Part shown: in pieces, positions 1-6,550 of the stretch | How positions within the stretch are numbered: the stretch's first letter is position 1 | How the letters are laid out: each line of letters opens with the position of its first letter | Source: Chitinophagaceae bacterium | GTDB lineage: Bacteria; Bacteroidota; Bacteroidia; Chitinophagales; Chitinophagaceae | Assembly: GCA_016786525.1 (NCBI GenBank) | Contig: JAEUVW010000037.1 | Location: 1-9,166, forward strand | Reading direction: 5' to 3' | Length of the DNA: 9,166 nucleotides | Notes under the pieces: generated by a model | Database searches by the model: none | What the model saw: only the letters and a program-made list of their open reading frames with translations | What the model was told of the DNA's origin: nothing | Position numbers and translations under genes: made by a program

Positions 1-597
1 CTGCTCAGTCAGCGTGTACACATCCGGTATCCAGCGGCTGTGGGCTGCATGCAGGAGCATGACACCCGCATTCCAGGAAGAATGACATGCGTTCAGCGGC
101 AGCTCACTCCCGTCCGACAAAAAGATCTTCCTGTTCTCGATAATGTCCAGGAAGTCGCGAAAGGTCTTTCCTGCAGGCAGTGCCATATTCCTGAGGTACT
201 CAAACTCATACTCGTGCAGGTGCATATAACTTTTGCTTTCGTCCAGCCCTGCAAAATAAGCAGCGGGATTACCCAGGAAAAAAGTATCCGAATCGGAATA
301 CAGCAGGTGCGTTCCCGAAAGCTGGAAAGCTTCCTCGATGAGGGCGATCTTCATGCGGTGCAGGAAATCGATCTCCCCCCTCATAGTTTTTATTTTCTCC
401 GGGGTCAGCAAAACATACTGTACCGGAAAATCCTGCAGGTAAGGAGCAAACCAGCCGGGCTTATCGGTAAACAACAGGGTGGGAACATCTTTGTCTGCAA
501 AACAATAGAAACTCAGAATCGCGAGCGTCACTCTCCTGTATTCATATTCCCGTCCAAAACTCTGGGTAACTAATGTAAACTTTGATTCTGCTTGCAT
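1..597 (-). CDS. Putative GT-A-fold glycosyltransferase, C-terminus cut by the window edge
   Basis: The minus strand is open from an ATG at 597-595 to base 1, giving 199 residues with no stop, so the gene continues beyond the left edge. Residues about 7-45 look like the first beta-strand region of a nucleotide-diphospho-sugar transferase. A hydrophobic strand ending in the acidic motif YSDSDTFF (100-107, with Asp102 and Asp104 as a DxD-type metal/sugar-nucleotide site) is followed by WNAGVM (175-180), the Asn-Ala-Gly element seen in GT8-like enzymes. I infer a cytoplasmic transferase that adds a sugar to the glycan; donor and acceptor cannot be read. The start lies 9 nt after the stop of the fucosyltransferase gene, consistent with the same operon. 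No signal peptide or membrane segment is visible. The exact GT family is uncertain. Confidence 0.72.
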   Translation of the reverse strand, partial: MQAESKFTLVTQSFGREYEYRRVTLAILSFYCFADKDVPTLLFTDKPGWFAPYLQDFPVQYVLLTPEKIKTMRGEIDFLHRMKIALIEEAFQLSGTHLLYSDSDTFFLGNPAAYFAGLDESKSYMHLHEYEFEYLRNMALPAGKTFRDFLDIIENRKIFLSDGSELPLNACHSSWNAGVMLLHAAHSRWIPDVYTLTEQ

Positions 598-606
598 GCT
601 GATTTG

Positions 607-1476
607 TTAGGATAAATGAGCCCCGACGGCTACCTGCCGCCATGCTTCGGGATAGATGCGGACCGGTATTTCTTTTTGTTCCTTAAATCCTAAAAAGTAC
701 TTCGGTGCATAAATATTTTTCCCGGCAAACCCGTTGAGATAAGCAGCCCACCAGGAATAGGTACTGTTGGAAATGACCAGTTTTCCTGCATGCTGTAAGA
801 TGAGGAAATCCGTGATCTCGTTATTCTTCGAAATGATCTTCTGCTTTATTTCGGGGAACAAGCCTTCTATAGCGTCGGGCTCATCGCTGACAAAAACCAC
901 CGGCAGATTTTCTTCGTTGCTGATCTGTTGCAGCGCCGCATGAAAATAGGATACCGGCAGCGTAAAGTCATCCCCTTGCAAACCGGGTACAACAAAACCT
1001 TTATAGTCTGTGCGGCGGATGTGCAGCGCAATATAAGCGCCCGGCTGCAAACGGTTTTCCTGCATAAAGGACAGAAAGCCCTCTTTGTATTCGTCCTTTA
1101 CGGTAAAGTACTCTTTTATCTTTTCCCGGATACTGTCAAAGTAAACCGGTGACTGGAAAAAGCCCCATACAAGCGTCGGTTTTTGAATAGACCGTAGCTC
1201 ATTCCTGTATAGCCTTTGCAGGCACTCCAGGTTTGTGTTCAGCACTTCGCTGCCCCATATTTTTTTCCATAAGCGGAAAAACAGGACCGACTTTATCTTA
1301 TTAAAAAAGCGTTCTCCTTTGTCCAGTTTAAAATAGGCGATCTTATCGGTATGGCTTACCGAACTCAGGTAGCCCTGCTCCGATTGCATGGCTTTGGCAC
1401 AGGCGTACTGGAACATCTGGTTGCCCATACGCCCCATATTGGTGCTGAAGTGTAATTGTTTCTTTAATTGCATCAT
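607..1476 (-). CDS. GT11 family fucosyltransferase (alpha-1,2-fucosyltransferase-like)
   Basis: A 289-residue protein, the usual size for bacterial GT11 enzymes, which transfer L-fucose from GDP-fucose, typically in alpha-1,2 linkage to galactose. Visible family motifs are GRMGNQMFQYA (15-25), the GDP-binding HIRRTDY (152-158) and the C-terminal NSTYSWWAAYL (237-247). It should act in the cytoplasm on the growing glycan. Two consecutive ATG codons (1476-1474 and 1473-1471) directly follow the TAG stop of the acyltransferase gene, so either may be the start and translation is probably coupled. The GDP-fucose donor would come from gmd and fcl at the promoter-proximal end of this block, which supports the assignment. 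Linkage and acceptor are inferred from the family and could differ (some GT11 members make alpha-1,3 links). Confidence 0.9.
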   Translation of the reverse strand: MMQLKKQLHFSTNMGRMGNQMFQYACAKAMQSEQGYLSSVSHTDKIAYFKLDKGERFFNKIKSVLFFRLWKKIWGSEVLNTNLECLQRLYRNELRSIQKPTLVWGFFQSPVYFDSIREKIKEYFTVKDEYKEGFLSFMQENRLQPGAYIALHIRRTDYKGFVVPGLQGDDFTLPVSYFHAALQQISNEENLPVVFVSDEPDAIEGLFPEIKQKIISKNNEITDFLILQHAGKLVISNSTYSWWAAYLNGFAGKNIYAPKYFLGFKEQKEIPVRIYPEAWRQVAVGAHLS

Positions 1477-2568
1477 CTATGCTTTTCCCTCTATTTTCCG
1501 GATCAGCCACTTGCCCGCCCGCTGGGTTGGCAACTCTATCCCGTAATACGTTATGCTGGATCCGATCATACTCAAAGGCAGCAGCAGCGACATCCTGAAG
1601 ACAAAGTTGACCAAGCTGTTCTTTACAGAGACGGGTGGCAATACTTCCAGCCATCCGAATTTTTCCATGAAGTACAGGACGGCAAAATGGATCAGGTACA
1701 TGCTGAAGCTCAGTTTGCCCATATATACGGTAAGCCGGTTGACCAGTATCCTGCTATCCGCCACCGAAAGGGCATAGCCCAGCAGCACGGCCATTGCAGC
1801 AAATACAATATGCTGCACATTGTAGCCCATAGACAGCTGTATCATCAGGGCTATGGCCAGTACCAGCAGATATTTGCGGTTTATGGCCACGGTACCTTCC
1901 GGCACGAAGACCAGGAAGTACAGGATAAAGCCCAGGGCAAAAACAGGCAACTGGCTGGGTAGGCTGAAGTATAAAAAGCTGTTCCAGAGATCGACATTAG
2001 CGATCAATGGCTTAGTGGTCAGCAGCAGGTCAAAGCCGGTCTTAAACACCAGGCATCCGGCCAGGAACAGGATGGCCGCATTCAGGTCCCTGATCCTTGC
2101 TGCCAGCAAGGGCACCAGGCAGTAGAACAGCATCTCTGCACTGATCGACCAGCCACCGGGTACCAGGCTATTTACTGAATAAGGGTTCAGGCCATGCAGG
2201 AAGAAAAAATTGGCACCGACCATCCAGCCGGAAACCTCCTTTTCGTATCCTGTCCAGTAATTGGGTGCCGTGCCGTTTTGCCACAAGTAGTATATGATCG
2301 CCAGGTAGTAAAGCGGTGCTATCCGGAAAAAGCGGCGTATAAAAAAGTTAGTTTTGGGATGCAGTTCTTCCTTACTGCGCTTGTGCGCCGATAAAAAAAG
2401 CGTACAGGCGCTGATGACAAAAAACAGTTGCACACCCATGGCCCCGAAGTTCAGCACATTCTCCACCATAAAGGGGTACACCGATTTTCCTGCTTTACTG
2501 CAGTGTACCACCAGCACCCCCAATACGGCCAGGCCCCTTAAGGCATCAATGTATCTTAGTTTTTTCAC
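1477..2568 (-). CDS. Acyltransferase-3 family membrane O-acyltransferase, GTG start
   Basis: A 363-residue, strongly hydrophobic protein with about ten likely membrane segments, typical in length for the acyltransferase-3 (OafA/NodX-like) family, which moves acetyl or other acyl groups onto sugars of surface glycans. The N-terminus carries YIDALRG (6-12), and Arg11 and His22 form the R-x10-H pattern of the family. FFIRRFFRIAPLYY (about 75-88) is the second conserved arginine-rich segment. The start is a GTG at 2568-2566 that overlaps the TGA stop of the upstream glycosyltransferase by 4 nt. The next in-frame Met is residue 34, inside the conserved region, so GTG is the credible start. No SGNH domain is fused at the C-terminus. 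In this context it probably O-acetylates the exported polysaccharide; the acyl group and target sugar are unknown. Confidence 0.88.
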   Translation of the reverse strand: MKKLRYIDALRGLAVLGVLVVHCSKAGKSVYPFMVENVLNFGAMGVQLFFVISACTLFLSAHKRSKEELHPKTNFFIRRFFRIAPLYYLAIIYYLWQNGTAPNYWTGYEKEVSGWMVGANFFFLHGLNPYSVNSLVPGGWSISAEMLFYCLVPLLAARIRDLNAAILFLAGCLVFKTGFDLLLTTKPLIANVDLWNSFLYFSLPSQLPVFALGFILYFLVFVPEGTVAINRKYLLVLAIALMIQLSMGYNVQHIVFAAMAVLLGYALSVADSRILVNRLTVYMGKLSFSMYLIHFAVLYFMEKFGWLEVLPPVSVKNSLVNFVFRMSLLLPLSMIGSSITYYGIELPTQRAGKWLIRKIEGKA

Positions 2569-3485
2569 CCCTGTTCTTTATGTGTAATAAATAAGCGGCT
2601 GTAAATCGTACGTCTTAACTGCGGACTCAAAAAATCAAAATCAACAAATAACTCCTTATAGAATCCCAGGTAGGCCTTTATCTTTTTTACCGAAAACGGC
2701 AGGCCCCTGAGGTAAGTAATCTTGGGCATCATCAGCGCAACGATCTTTTGCTCGATCTGTGCCCTGAATGCCTTGCCCTCAAACTCCATCAGCTTGCGAA
2801 ACATTTTGATGCGCTCGATGTCCCAGAAAATGGATTGATCGTTGGTGATACCGCCGGGGTGGTACCTGTAGTCGCCCAGGCAGTCGGCACTATAAAAAAT
2901 ATTTCCTTTCGTAGCGAGGCCATAGCACAGCGACTGATCGCCCACCTTCGCACTCAGCATCAGCTCCGGTCCCGGCAATAAATCGCGGCGGAATACCATA
3001 GCCCCGATCGCAATATTCCAGTCACGCAGCAAGCGGGTAAAGTCTATGACCGTATCTTGCTCCAGGTCGGGAAAAAAGTCAACAAAGGCGCCGTTACGCC
3101 GCCGGTTCACCCGGTGGAAATGAAAGGAAAACTCAGGGTGGGCATCCATCCAATCCGTTTGTATCTGCAGTTTGTCGTCGTGTATCCAGTAGTCGTCGCC
3201 TTCGCAAATCGCGACATACTCGCCGGTACAGGCGGACAGGGTTTGGTAAAAATTGGGAATCATGCCAATGTTCCGGTCATGAAGCAATAATCTTATTTTA
3301 TCAGGATGCTGCTGCTGATACTTCAGCAGGATGCTGCGTGTGGCATCTTTGGAAGCATCTTCACCGATAACGATTTCGAAATCAAAGTTTGTCTTTTGCA
3401 TCAAAAAGCTATCGATAGCCTGCGCAATAAACAGCTCATGATTATAGGTAATGCAGCATATACTTAGTTTCACACGATTCATCAT
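2565..3485 (-). CDS. Family 2 glycosyltransferase
   Basis: A 306-residue GT2 (GT-A fold) enzyme. From the chosen start, KLSICCITYNHELFIAQAID (6-25) is the first nucleotide-binding strand and helix, GEDASKD (41-47) holds the uridine/nucleotide-contacting acidic region, and CEGDDYW (94-100) carries the metal-binding Asp97-Asp98 pair. It should transfer a sugar from an activated donor to the repeat unit at the cytoplasmic face of the membrane; the donor is not predictable. The open frame extends 25 codons further upstream to 3560, but those residues are basic, lack family character and lie inside the acetyltransferase gene. ATG at 3485-3483 overlaps the acetyltransferase TGA in an ATGA junction and has a purine-rich stretch upstream, so I prefer it; a second ATG follows immediately at 3482. 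Its own stop overlaps the acyltransferase GTG start. Confidence 0.9.
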   Translation of the reverse strand: MMNRVKLSICCITYNHELFIAQAIDSFLMQKTNFDFEIVIGEDASKDATRSILLKYQQQHPDKIRLLLHDRNIGMIPNFYQTLSACTGEYVAICEGDDYWIHDDKLQIQTDWMDAHPEFSFHFHRVNRRRNGAFVDFFPDLEQDTVIDFTRLLRDWNIAIGAMVFRRDLLPGPELMLSAKVGDQSLCYGLATKGNIFYSADCLGDYRYHPGGITNDQSIFWDIERIKMFRKLMEFEGKAFRAQIEQKIVALMMPKITYLRGLPFSVKKIKAYLGFYKELFVDFDFLSPQLRRTIYSRLFITHKEQG

Positions 3486-4090
3486 TTTGCAGGCACCCCC
3501 TTTATTGTTGTGTAAGACGCAGCGTCTTTTGCTACTACGGCGCCCGCGCCTACGGTACAATGAGCGCCGATACGGATCTTGGGCAGCACTGTGGCATTCA
3601 GTCCTATGAACACAAAATCCCCGGTAACCGCCTTTCCTCCGAATGTGGCCATCGGCGCTATTTCATTATAATTGCCTATAGTGCATTCGTGTGTGATCAC
3701 CGCGCTGGTATTGATCAAAGTAGCCAGGCCTACAGACACGCCGGCCTCCAGGATAGCGTTCGTGGAGATCAGCACTCCCTTTTCCATAGTGCTGTATTTT
3801 GAGACAGACGCAGACGATGCGATAAATGTTTGCGCACTTCCGCCTAGGCTTTCAAAACGTGCCAGCAGCTTTTCCCTGTTGTGTACGCCACCAATTGCGA
3901 TGATAAAATCCGGGCCGTTCTTTTCAAAATGCTCTTTCACCCCGGCATCAGTGCTGATCAGCGGATATTTTCGGGTAATGATATTTTCTTCAGGCCCGCT
4001 GTCGTTCCAGAAAACAAGCTGCTCTGCAAAGGCCTTTTCAAACTCATCGATGAGTTGCAGTGCGAGTCCTCCTGATCCTAAGATTAACAT
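3482..4090 (-). CDS. PglD/NeuD-type sugar O/N-acyltransferase, left-handed beta-helix
   Basis: A 202-residue protein, the normal length for PglD/NeuD/VioB-like acetyltransferases. The N-terminal part (MLILGSGGLA, 1-10, to about residue 90) is the Rossmann-like nucleotide-sugar-binding domain. From about 95 to 202 hexapeptide repeats form a left-handed beta-helix ending in GVPAK. VITHECTIG (131-139) matches the PglD segment that contains the catalytic base, which would be His134 here. The family transfers acetyl from acetyl-CoA to the amino group of UDP- or dTDP-linked 4-amino-4,6-dideoxy sugars, or to sialic acids (NeuD). Its position 11 nt after a DegT-type aminotransferase strongly suggests that it acylates that enzyme's product. 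The position equivalent to PglD His134 (nine residues after the base) is Glu143. The exact substrate is an inference. Confidence 0.87.
   Translation of the reverse strand: MLILGSGGLALQLIDEFEKAFAEQLVFWNDSGPEENIITRKYPLISTDAGVKEHFEKNGPDFIIAIGGVHNREKLLARFESLGGSAQTFIASSASVSKYSTMEKGVLISTNAILEAGVSVGLATLINTSAVITHECTIGNYNEIAPMATFGGKAVTGDFVFIGLNATVLPKIRIGAHCTVGAGAVVAKDAASYTTIKGVPAK
3494..3503 (-). promoter_or_regulatory. Possible ribosome binding site for the GT2 gene
   Basis: On the minus strand AAAGGGGGTG lies about 8 nt before the ATG at 3485, inside the end of the acetyltransferase gene. It is one of the few Shine-Dalgarno-like stretches at a gene junction here and helps choose the 3485 start over the longer open frame from 3560. 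Bacteroidota often do not rely on such sites, so its function is uncertain. Confidence 0.35.
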
Positions 4091-4101
4091 AACAAGGTCT
4101 T

Positions 4102-5175
4102 TTAATTGGAAGCAATTACCCTGACGATCATTTCCTGCTCAGCAAAGGACAGGTCGTGGTACAGGGGCAGGCACAATACCCTGGGGGCAATGGACTCAGA
4201 TACCGGACACGGGCGATGGGTCACAAAATCCAGCGTATTGAGTGAAGGATAAAAATACCGGCGGGGGTAGATGTATTGCAGGTTCAGCGCTTCCACCATC
4301 TTCAGCAGTTTTTCTTCACTTTCAAGAATGATAGGGAAATACGAATAATTATAGTTTGTCGTGCCTTCTGTGATTTCCAGGAATTGCAGGGGCAGCTGCT
4401 TCAGTTTCTCCCTGTAGTACAGCCATTGCTCCTTTCTTTTCTCTGTGATGGAATTCATGTGCGTGAGCACGCTCAGGCCCATAGCGGCATGAAATTCTGA
4501 ATTTTTCCCGTTCACACCCGCGTTTTCAAACGTTACCGGGCTGGTATGCCCAAAGTTGCGGAGCAGGCCCATTTTACGGAACAGGAAGTCGTCGTTGGTA
4601 AAAACAGCGCCACCCTCGGTGGTATGAAACAGCTTGGTGGCATGGAAGCTGGCCGTGCTGATATCGCCGAAAGAAAATACCGATTTGCCCCGGTACACGG
4701 TACCGAAGCAATGAGCGGCGTCGTAGATCACTTTCAGCCCGTGCCGGTCGGCAATGGCTTGTATTTTATCGATTGCGCAGGGATTCCCAAAAACGTGCGT
4801 CGCAAGGATCGCTTTTGTTTCGGGGGTGATCGCCTGTTCGATCAGTTCGGGGTTTATATTGAGTGTAGCGGGATCAATATCCACAAACACCGGTGTGCAG
4901 GATTCCCACACGATGGAGGAAGTGGTCGCTACATAAGAAAACGGCGTGGTAATGATTTCACCTTTCAGGTCCAGGGCTTTAATGGCAATCTGGATTGCAA
5001 TGGTCCCGTTGTTCAGGAACAGCAGCTTATCTACGCCTAAATAAGACCTGAGCTTCAGCTCCAGTTCATTGACAAGGGGGCCGTTATTGGTTACCCATGC
5101 CCGTGCAATGATGGCATCGAAATAGGCATACAATTGTTCTTTAGGCGGCAGAAAAACCTTTGTTACATTGATCAT
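4102..5175 (-). CDS. DegT/DnrJ/EryC1 family PLP-dependent sugar aminotransferase (VioA-like)
   Basis: A 357-residue type I fold PLP enzyme that should move an amino group, usually from glutamate, onto a keto-sugar nucleotide. Motifs in order are WVTNNGP (27-33), NNGT (55-58, phosphate contact), ITTPFSYVATT (75-85), YDAAHCFG (151-158, with Asp152 for the PLP pyridine nitrogen) and SFHATKLFHTTEGGA (176-190), with Lys181 as the Schiff-base lysine. The HATKxF...EGGA form and overall wording resemble VioA/FdtB-like enzymes that act on dTDP-4-keto- or 3-keto-6-deoxyglucose, rather than perosamine synthases, which usually carry an Asn before the lysine. This is recalled resemblance, not an alignment. 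The ATG overlaps the wzt stop by 4 nt, and the acetyltransferase follows after 11 nt. The window has no dTDP-glucose dehydratase, so the precursor must come from elsewhere. Confidence 0.92.
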   Translation of the reverse strand: MINVTKVFLPPKEQLYAYFDAIIARAWVTNNGPLVNELELKLRSYLGVDKLLFLNNGTIAIQIAIKALDLKGEIITTPFSYVATTSSIVWESCTPVFVDIDPATLNINPELIEQAITPETKAILATHVFGNPCAIDKIQAIADRHGLKVIYDAAHCFGTVYRGKSVFSFGDISTASFHATKLFHTTEGGAVFTNDDFLFRKMGLLRNFGHTSPVTFENAGVNGKNSEFHAAMGLSVLTHMNSITEKRKEQWLYYREKLKQLPLQFLEITEGTTNYNYSYFPIILESEEKLLKMVEALNLQYIYPRRYFYPSLNTLDFVTHRPCPVSESIAPRVLCLPLYHDLSFAEQEMIVRVIASN

Positions 5176-6461
5176 ATATAATCGATTCTCCAGGGTAAAT
5201 TACTTACTTTGACCACACCTTCCTTCTGGCCCTGCCAACCCACAATGCCGGAGCGCTGGGGCAACATTTCAAAGGTCAGTACGTCTTTCCATTCCGCAAC
5301 GACATGCCCCCTGTTTTTTACGAGCAGAAGCCGGGAAATCGTATAAATACCTTCATTCAGCACATCGCCGGGAAATTGGGTGGATACACGCCAAGTCCCT
5401 TTTCCGTAAGTAGCCGGCTGCTGCGCAAAAAAGGTAGAGCTGACCGTTACCAGGATTCCCCTTTCATCTTCCAGGTGGAACGTAAGGTCCAGCTGCTGCA
5501 TTTCGTCCTTCAGGTTCTCTATTTCCAGCTCTATGGCAAAGCCGGACAAGGTATCAAACTCCAGGTCGGAATCCGTAGCCAGGTTGGCCACCCTGGCCTT
5601 CAGCAAACGGGCATATTCATTGCCGGGCGCTTCTTCCCTGGTCCAGACCTTCACCGTATCCTGCTTTAAGAATTTAGACACATAGCTGGCAATAATGTTT
5701 TCGATACCATCATTGGCAATAAGCCTGCCGTTCTGCATCAGCAGGCCGCTGGTGCACAGGTTCTGTACCGCCTCCATGTTGTGGCTGACAAACAAGACCG
5801 TTCTGCCTTCATTCACACTCACATCTTTCATCTTACCCAGGCATTTTTTCTGAAATTCCGCATCGCCTACGGCCAGCACCTCGTCCACGATCAGGATCTC
5901 CGGCTCCAGGTGCGCTGCTACCGCAAAGGCCAGGCGTACATACATACCGCTGCTGTACCGTTTTACCGGTGTGTCCACATAGCGCTCCACACCCGCAAAG
6001 TCAACGATCTCATCAAACTTGGACCGGATCTCTCTCTTCGTCATGCCCATGATCGCGCCATTCAGGAATATATTTTCCCTTCCGGTCATCTCGGGGTGAA
6101 AACCGGTGCCGACTTCCAGTAAACTGGCGATCCGGCCGTTGACTTTAATATGGCCTGTTGTGGGTTGCGTCACCTTGCTCAGCAGTTTGAGCAGGGTGCT
6201 TTTCCCGGCGCCGTTGCGCCCGATAATACCCAGCACTTCTCCTTTCTGCACTTCAAAGTTTACATCGCGCAGTGCCCAGACATAATCGCTCTCGCCTTTG
6301 CTGGTGCGGTCATTGGTCTCGCCCACCTTTGCAAAGGGATCTTCTTTACCACGCACTTTGGCGATCCACCGGTTCAGGTCATGACTGATCGTTCCGGTGC
6401 CGACTTCACCAAGCCGGTATAGTTTACCCAGATCCTCAACCTTTATCGCCGTATTGCTCAT
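5172..6461 (-). CDS. wzt: Polysaccharide ABC transporter ATP-binding protein with C-terminal extension (Wzt-like)
   Basis: A 429-residue protein with an N-terminal ABC ATPase domain: Walker A GRNGAGKST (81-89), signature RYSSGM (168-173), Walker B ILIVDEVLAVGD (189-200) and the switch histidine in SHN (226-228). The pattern LLEVGTGFHPEMTGREN (114-130) is typical of the polysaccharide/O-antigen exporter subfamily (Wzt, TagH, KpsT relatives). The extra 160 or so residues after about 270 fit the Wzt C-terminal beta-sandwich that in known systems recognises the end of the finished glycan. It would sit at the inner face of the cytoplasmic membrane and power export with a Wzm permease, which is not in this window. 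The start ATG follows an 89-nt gap after the NusG-like gene and is preceded by an A-rich stretch. The stop overlaps the aminotransferase start. Confidence 0.93.
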   Translation of the reverse strand: MSNTAIKVEDLGKLYRLGEVGTGTISHDLNRWIAKVRGKEDPFAKVGETNDRTSKGESDYVWALRDVNFEVQKGEVLGIIGRNGAGKSTLLKLLSKVTQPTTGHIKVNGRIASLLEVGTGFHPEMTGRENIFLNGAIMGMTKREIRSKFDEIVDFAGVERYVDTPVKRYSSGMYVRLAFAVAAHLEPEILIVDEVLAVGDAEFQKKCLGKMKDVSVNEGRTVLFVSHNMEAVQNLCTSGLLMQNGRLIANDGIENIIASYVSKFLKQDTVKVWTREEAPGNEYARLLKARVANLATDSDLEFDTLSGFAIELEIENLKDEMQQLDLTFHLEDERGILVTVSSTFFAQQPATYGKGTWRVSTQFPGDVLNEGIYTISRLLLVKNRGHVVAEWKDVLTFEMLPQRSGIVGWQGQKEGVVKVSNLPWRIDYI

Positions 6462-6550
6462 GACTCAGTTTTTTCTATGGCTTCGCCGCGCTCAGTTACA
6501 TCCGCTTTTAAAAAAATGCAACCAAGTTAACTGCTGCAAAAGGCCACAGC
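6462..6550 (-). other. 89-nt intergenic leader between the NusG-like gene and wzt
   Basis: This is the only gap longer than 18 nt between genes in the window. Read on the minus strand it has a short imperfect hairpin with a T-tract near its start, a GC-rich middle (GAGCGCGGCGAAGCC) and an A-rich stretch just before the wzt ATG. I found no match to the Bacteroidota promoter element TAnnTTTG with a correctly spaced TTTG; TAACTTGG is one base off but lacks the upstream element. It could hold an attenuator, a processing site or a weak internal promoter, or simply be spacer. Confidence 0.45.
6510..6537 (-). terminator. Weak hairpin plus T7 tract, possible intrinsic terminator or attenuator
   Basis: On the minus strand GCAGC (6537-6533) can pair with GTTGC (6522-6518) in a five-pair stem with one G-T pair and a 10-nt loop. 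It is followed by one A and seven Ts (6516-6510). An outer CTTTT/AAAAG pairing (6542-6538 with 6509-6505) is also possible. The stem is short and not GC-rich, so it is a poor terminator by itself. Its place, 14 nt past the stop of an antiterminator-type gene, is the reason to record it. Confidence 0.2.

Noticed and set aside
15..25. GRMGNQ in the fucosyltransferase (protein residues 15-20) instead of the more familiar GGLGNQ
   Set aside because: As far as I recall, variants with Arg and Met at these positions occur in many bacterial GT11 proteins, so it is not a sign of altered function.
40..573. Plus-strand open frame of 177 codons at the left edge
   Set aside because: It lies antisense to the truncated glycosyltransferase, which has recognisable motifs. 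The plus-strand translation shows no domain and has low-complexity features of a reverse-frame shadow.
1343..1654. Minus-strand open frame of 103 codons spanning the acyltransferase/fucosyltransferase junction
   Set aside because: It is out of frame with two well-supported genes and has no recognisable domain.
3486..3560. Longer N-terminus for the GT2 protein starting at 3560
   Set aside because: The extra 25 residues are mostly Arg/Lys and Ser without family character, and would need a 79-nt overlap with the acetyltransferase. The ATGA junction at 3485 is the simpler start.
4102..5175. Perosamine synthase (Per/RfbE) using the Gmd product
   Set aside because: The lysine motif HATKLF with EGGA and the YDAAHCFG segment fit VioA/FdtB-like enzymes better than Per-type wording. 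I keep this only as an alternative, not as the call.
6462..6550. Internal promoter for wzt in the 89-nt gap
   Set aside because: The nearest match to TAnnTTTG is TAACTTGG, one base off, without a correctly spaced upstream TTTG. This is not enough to call a promoter.
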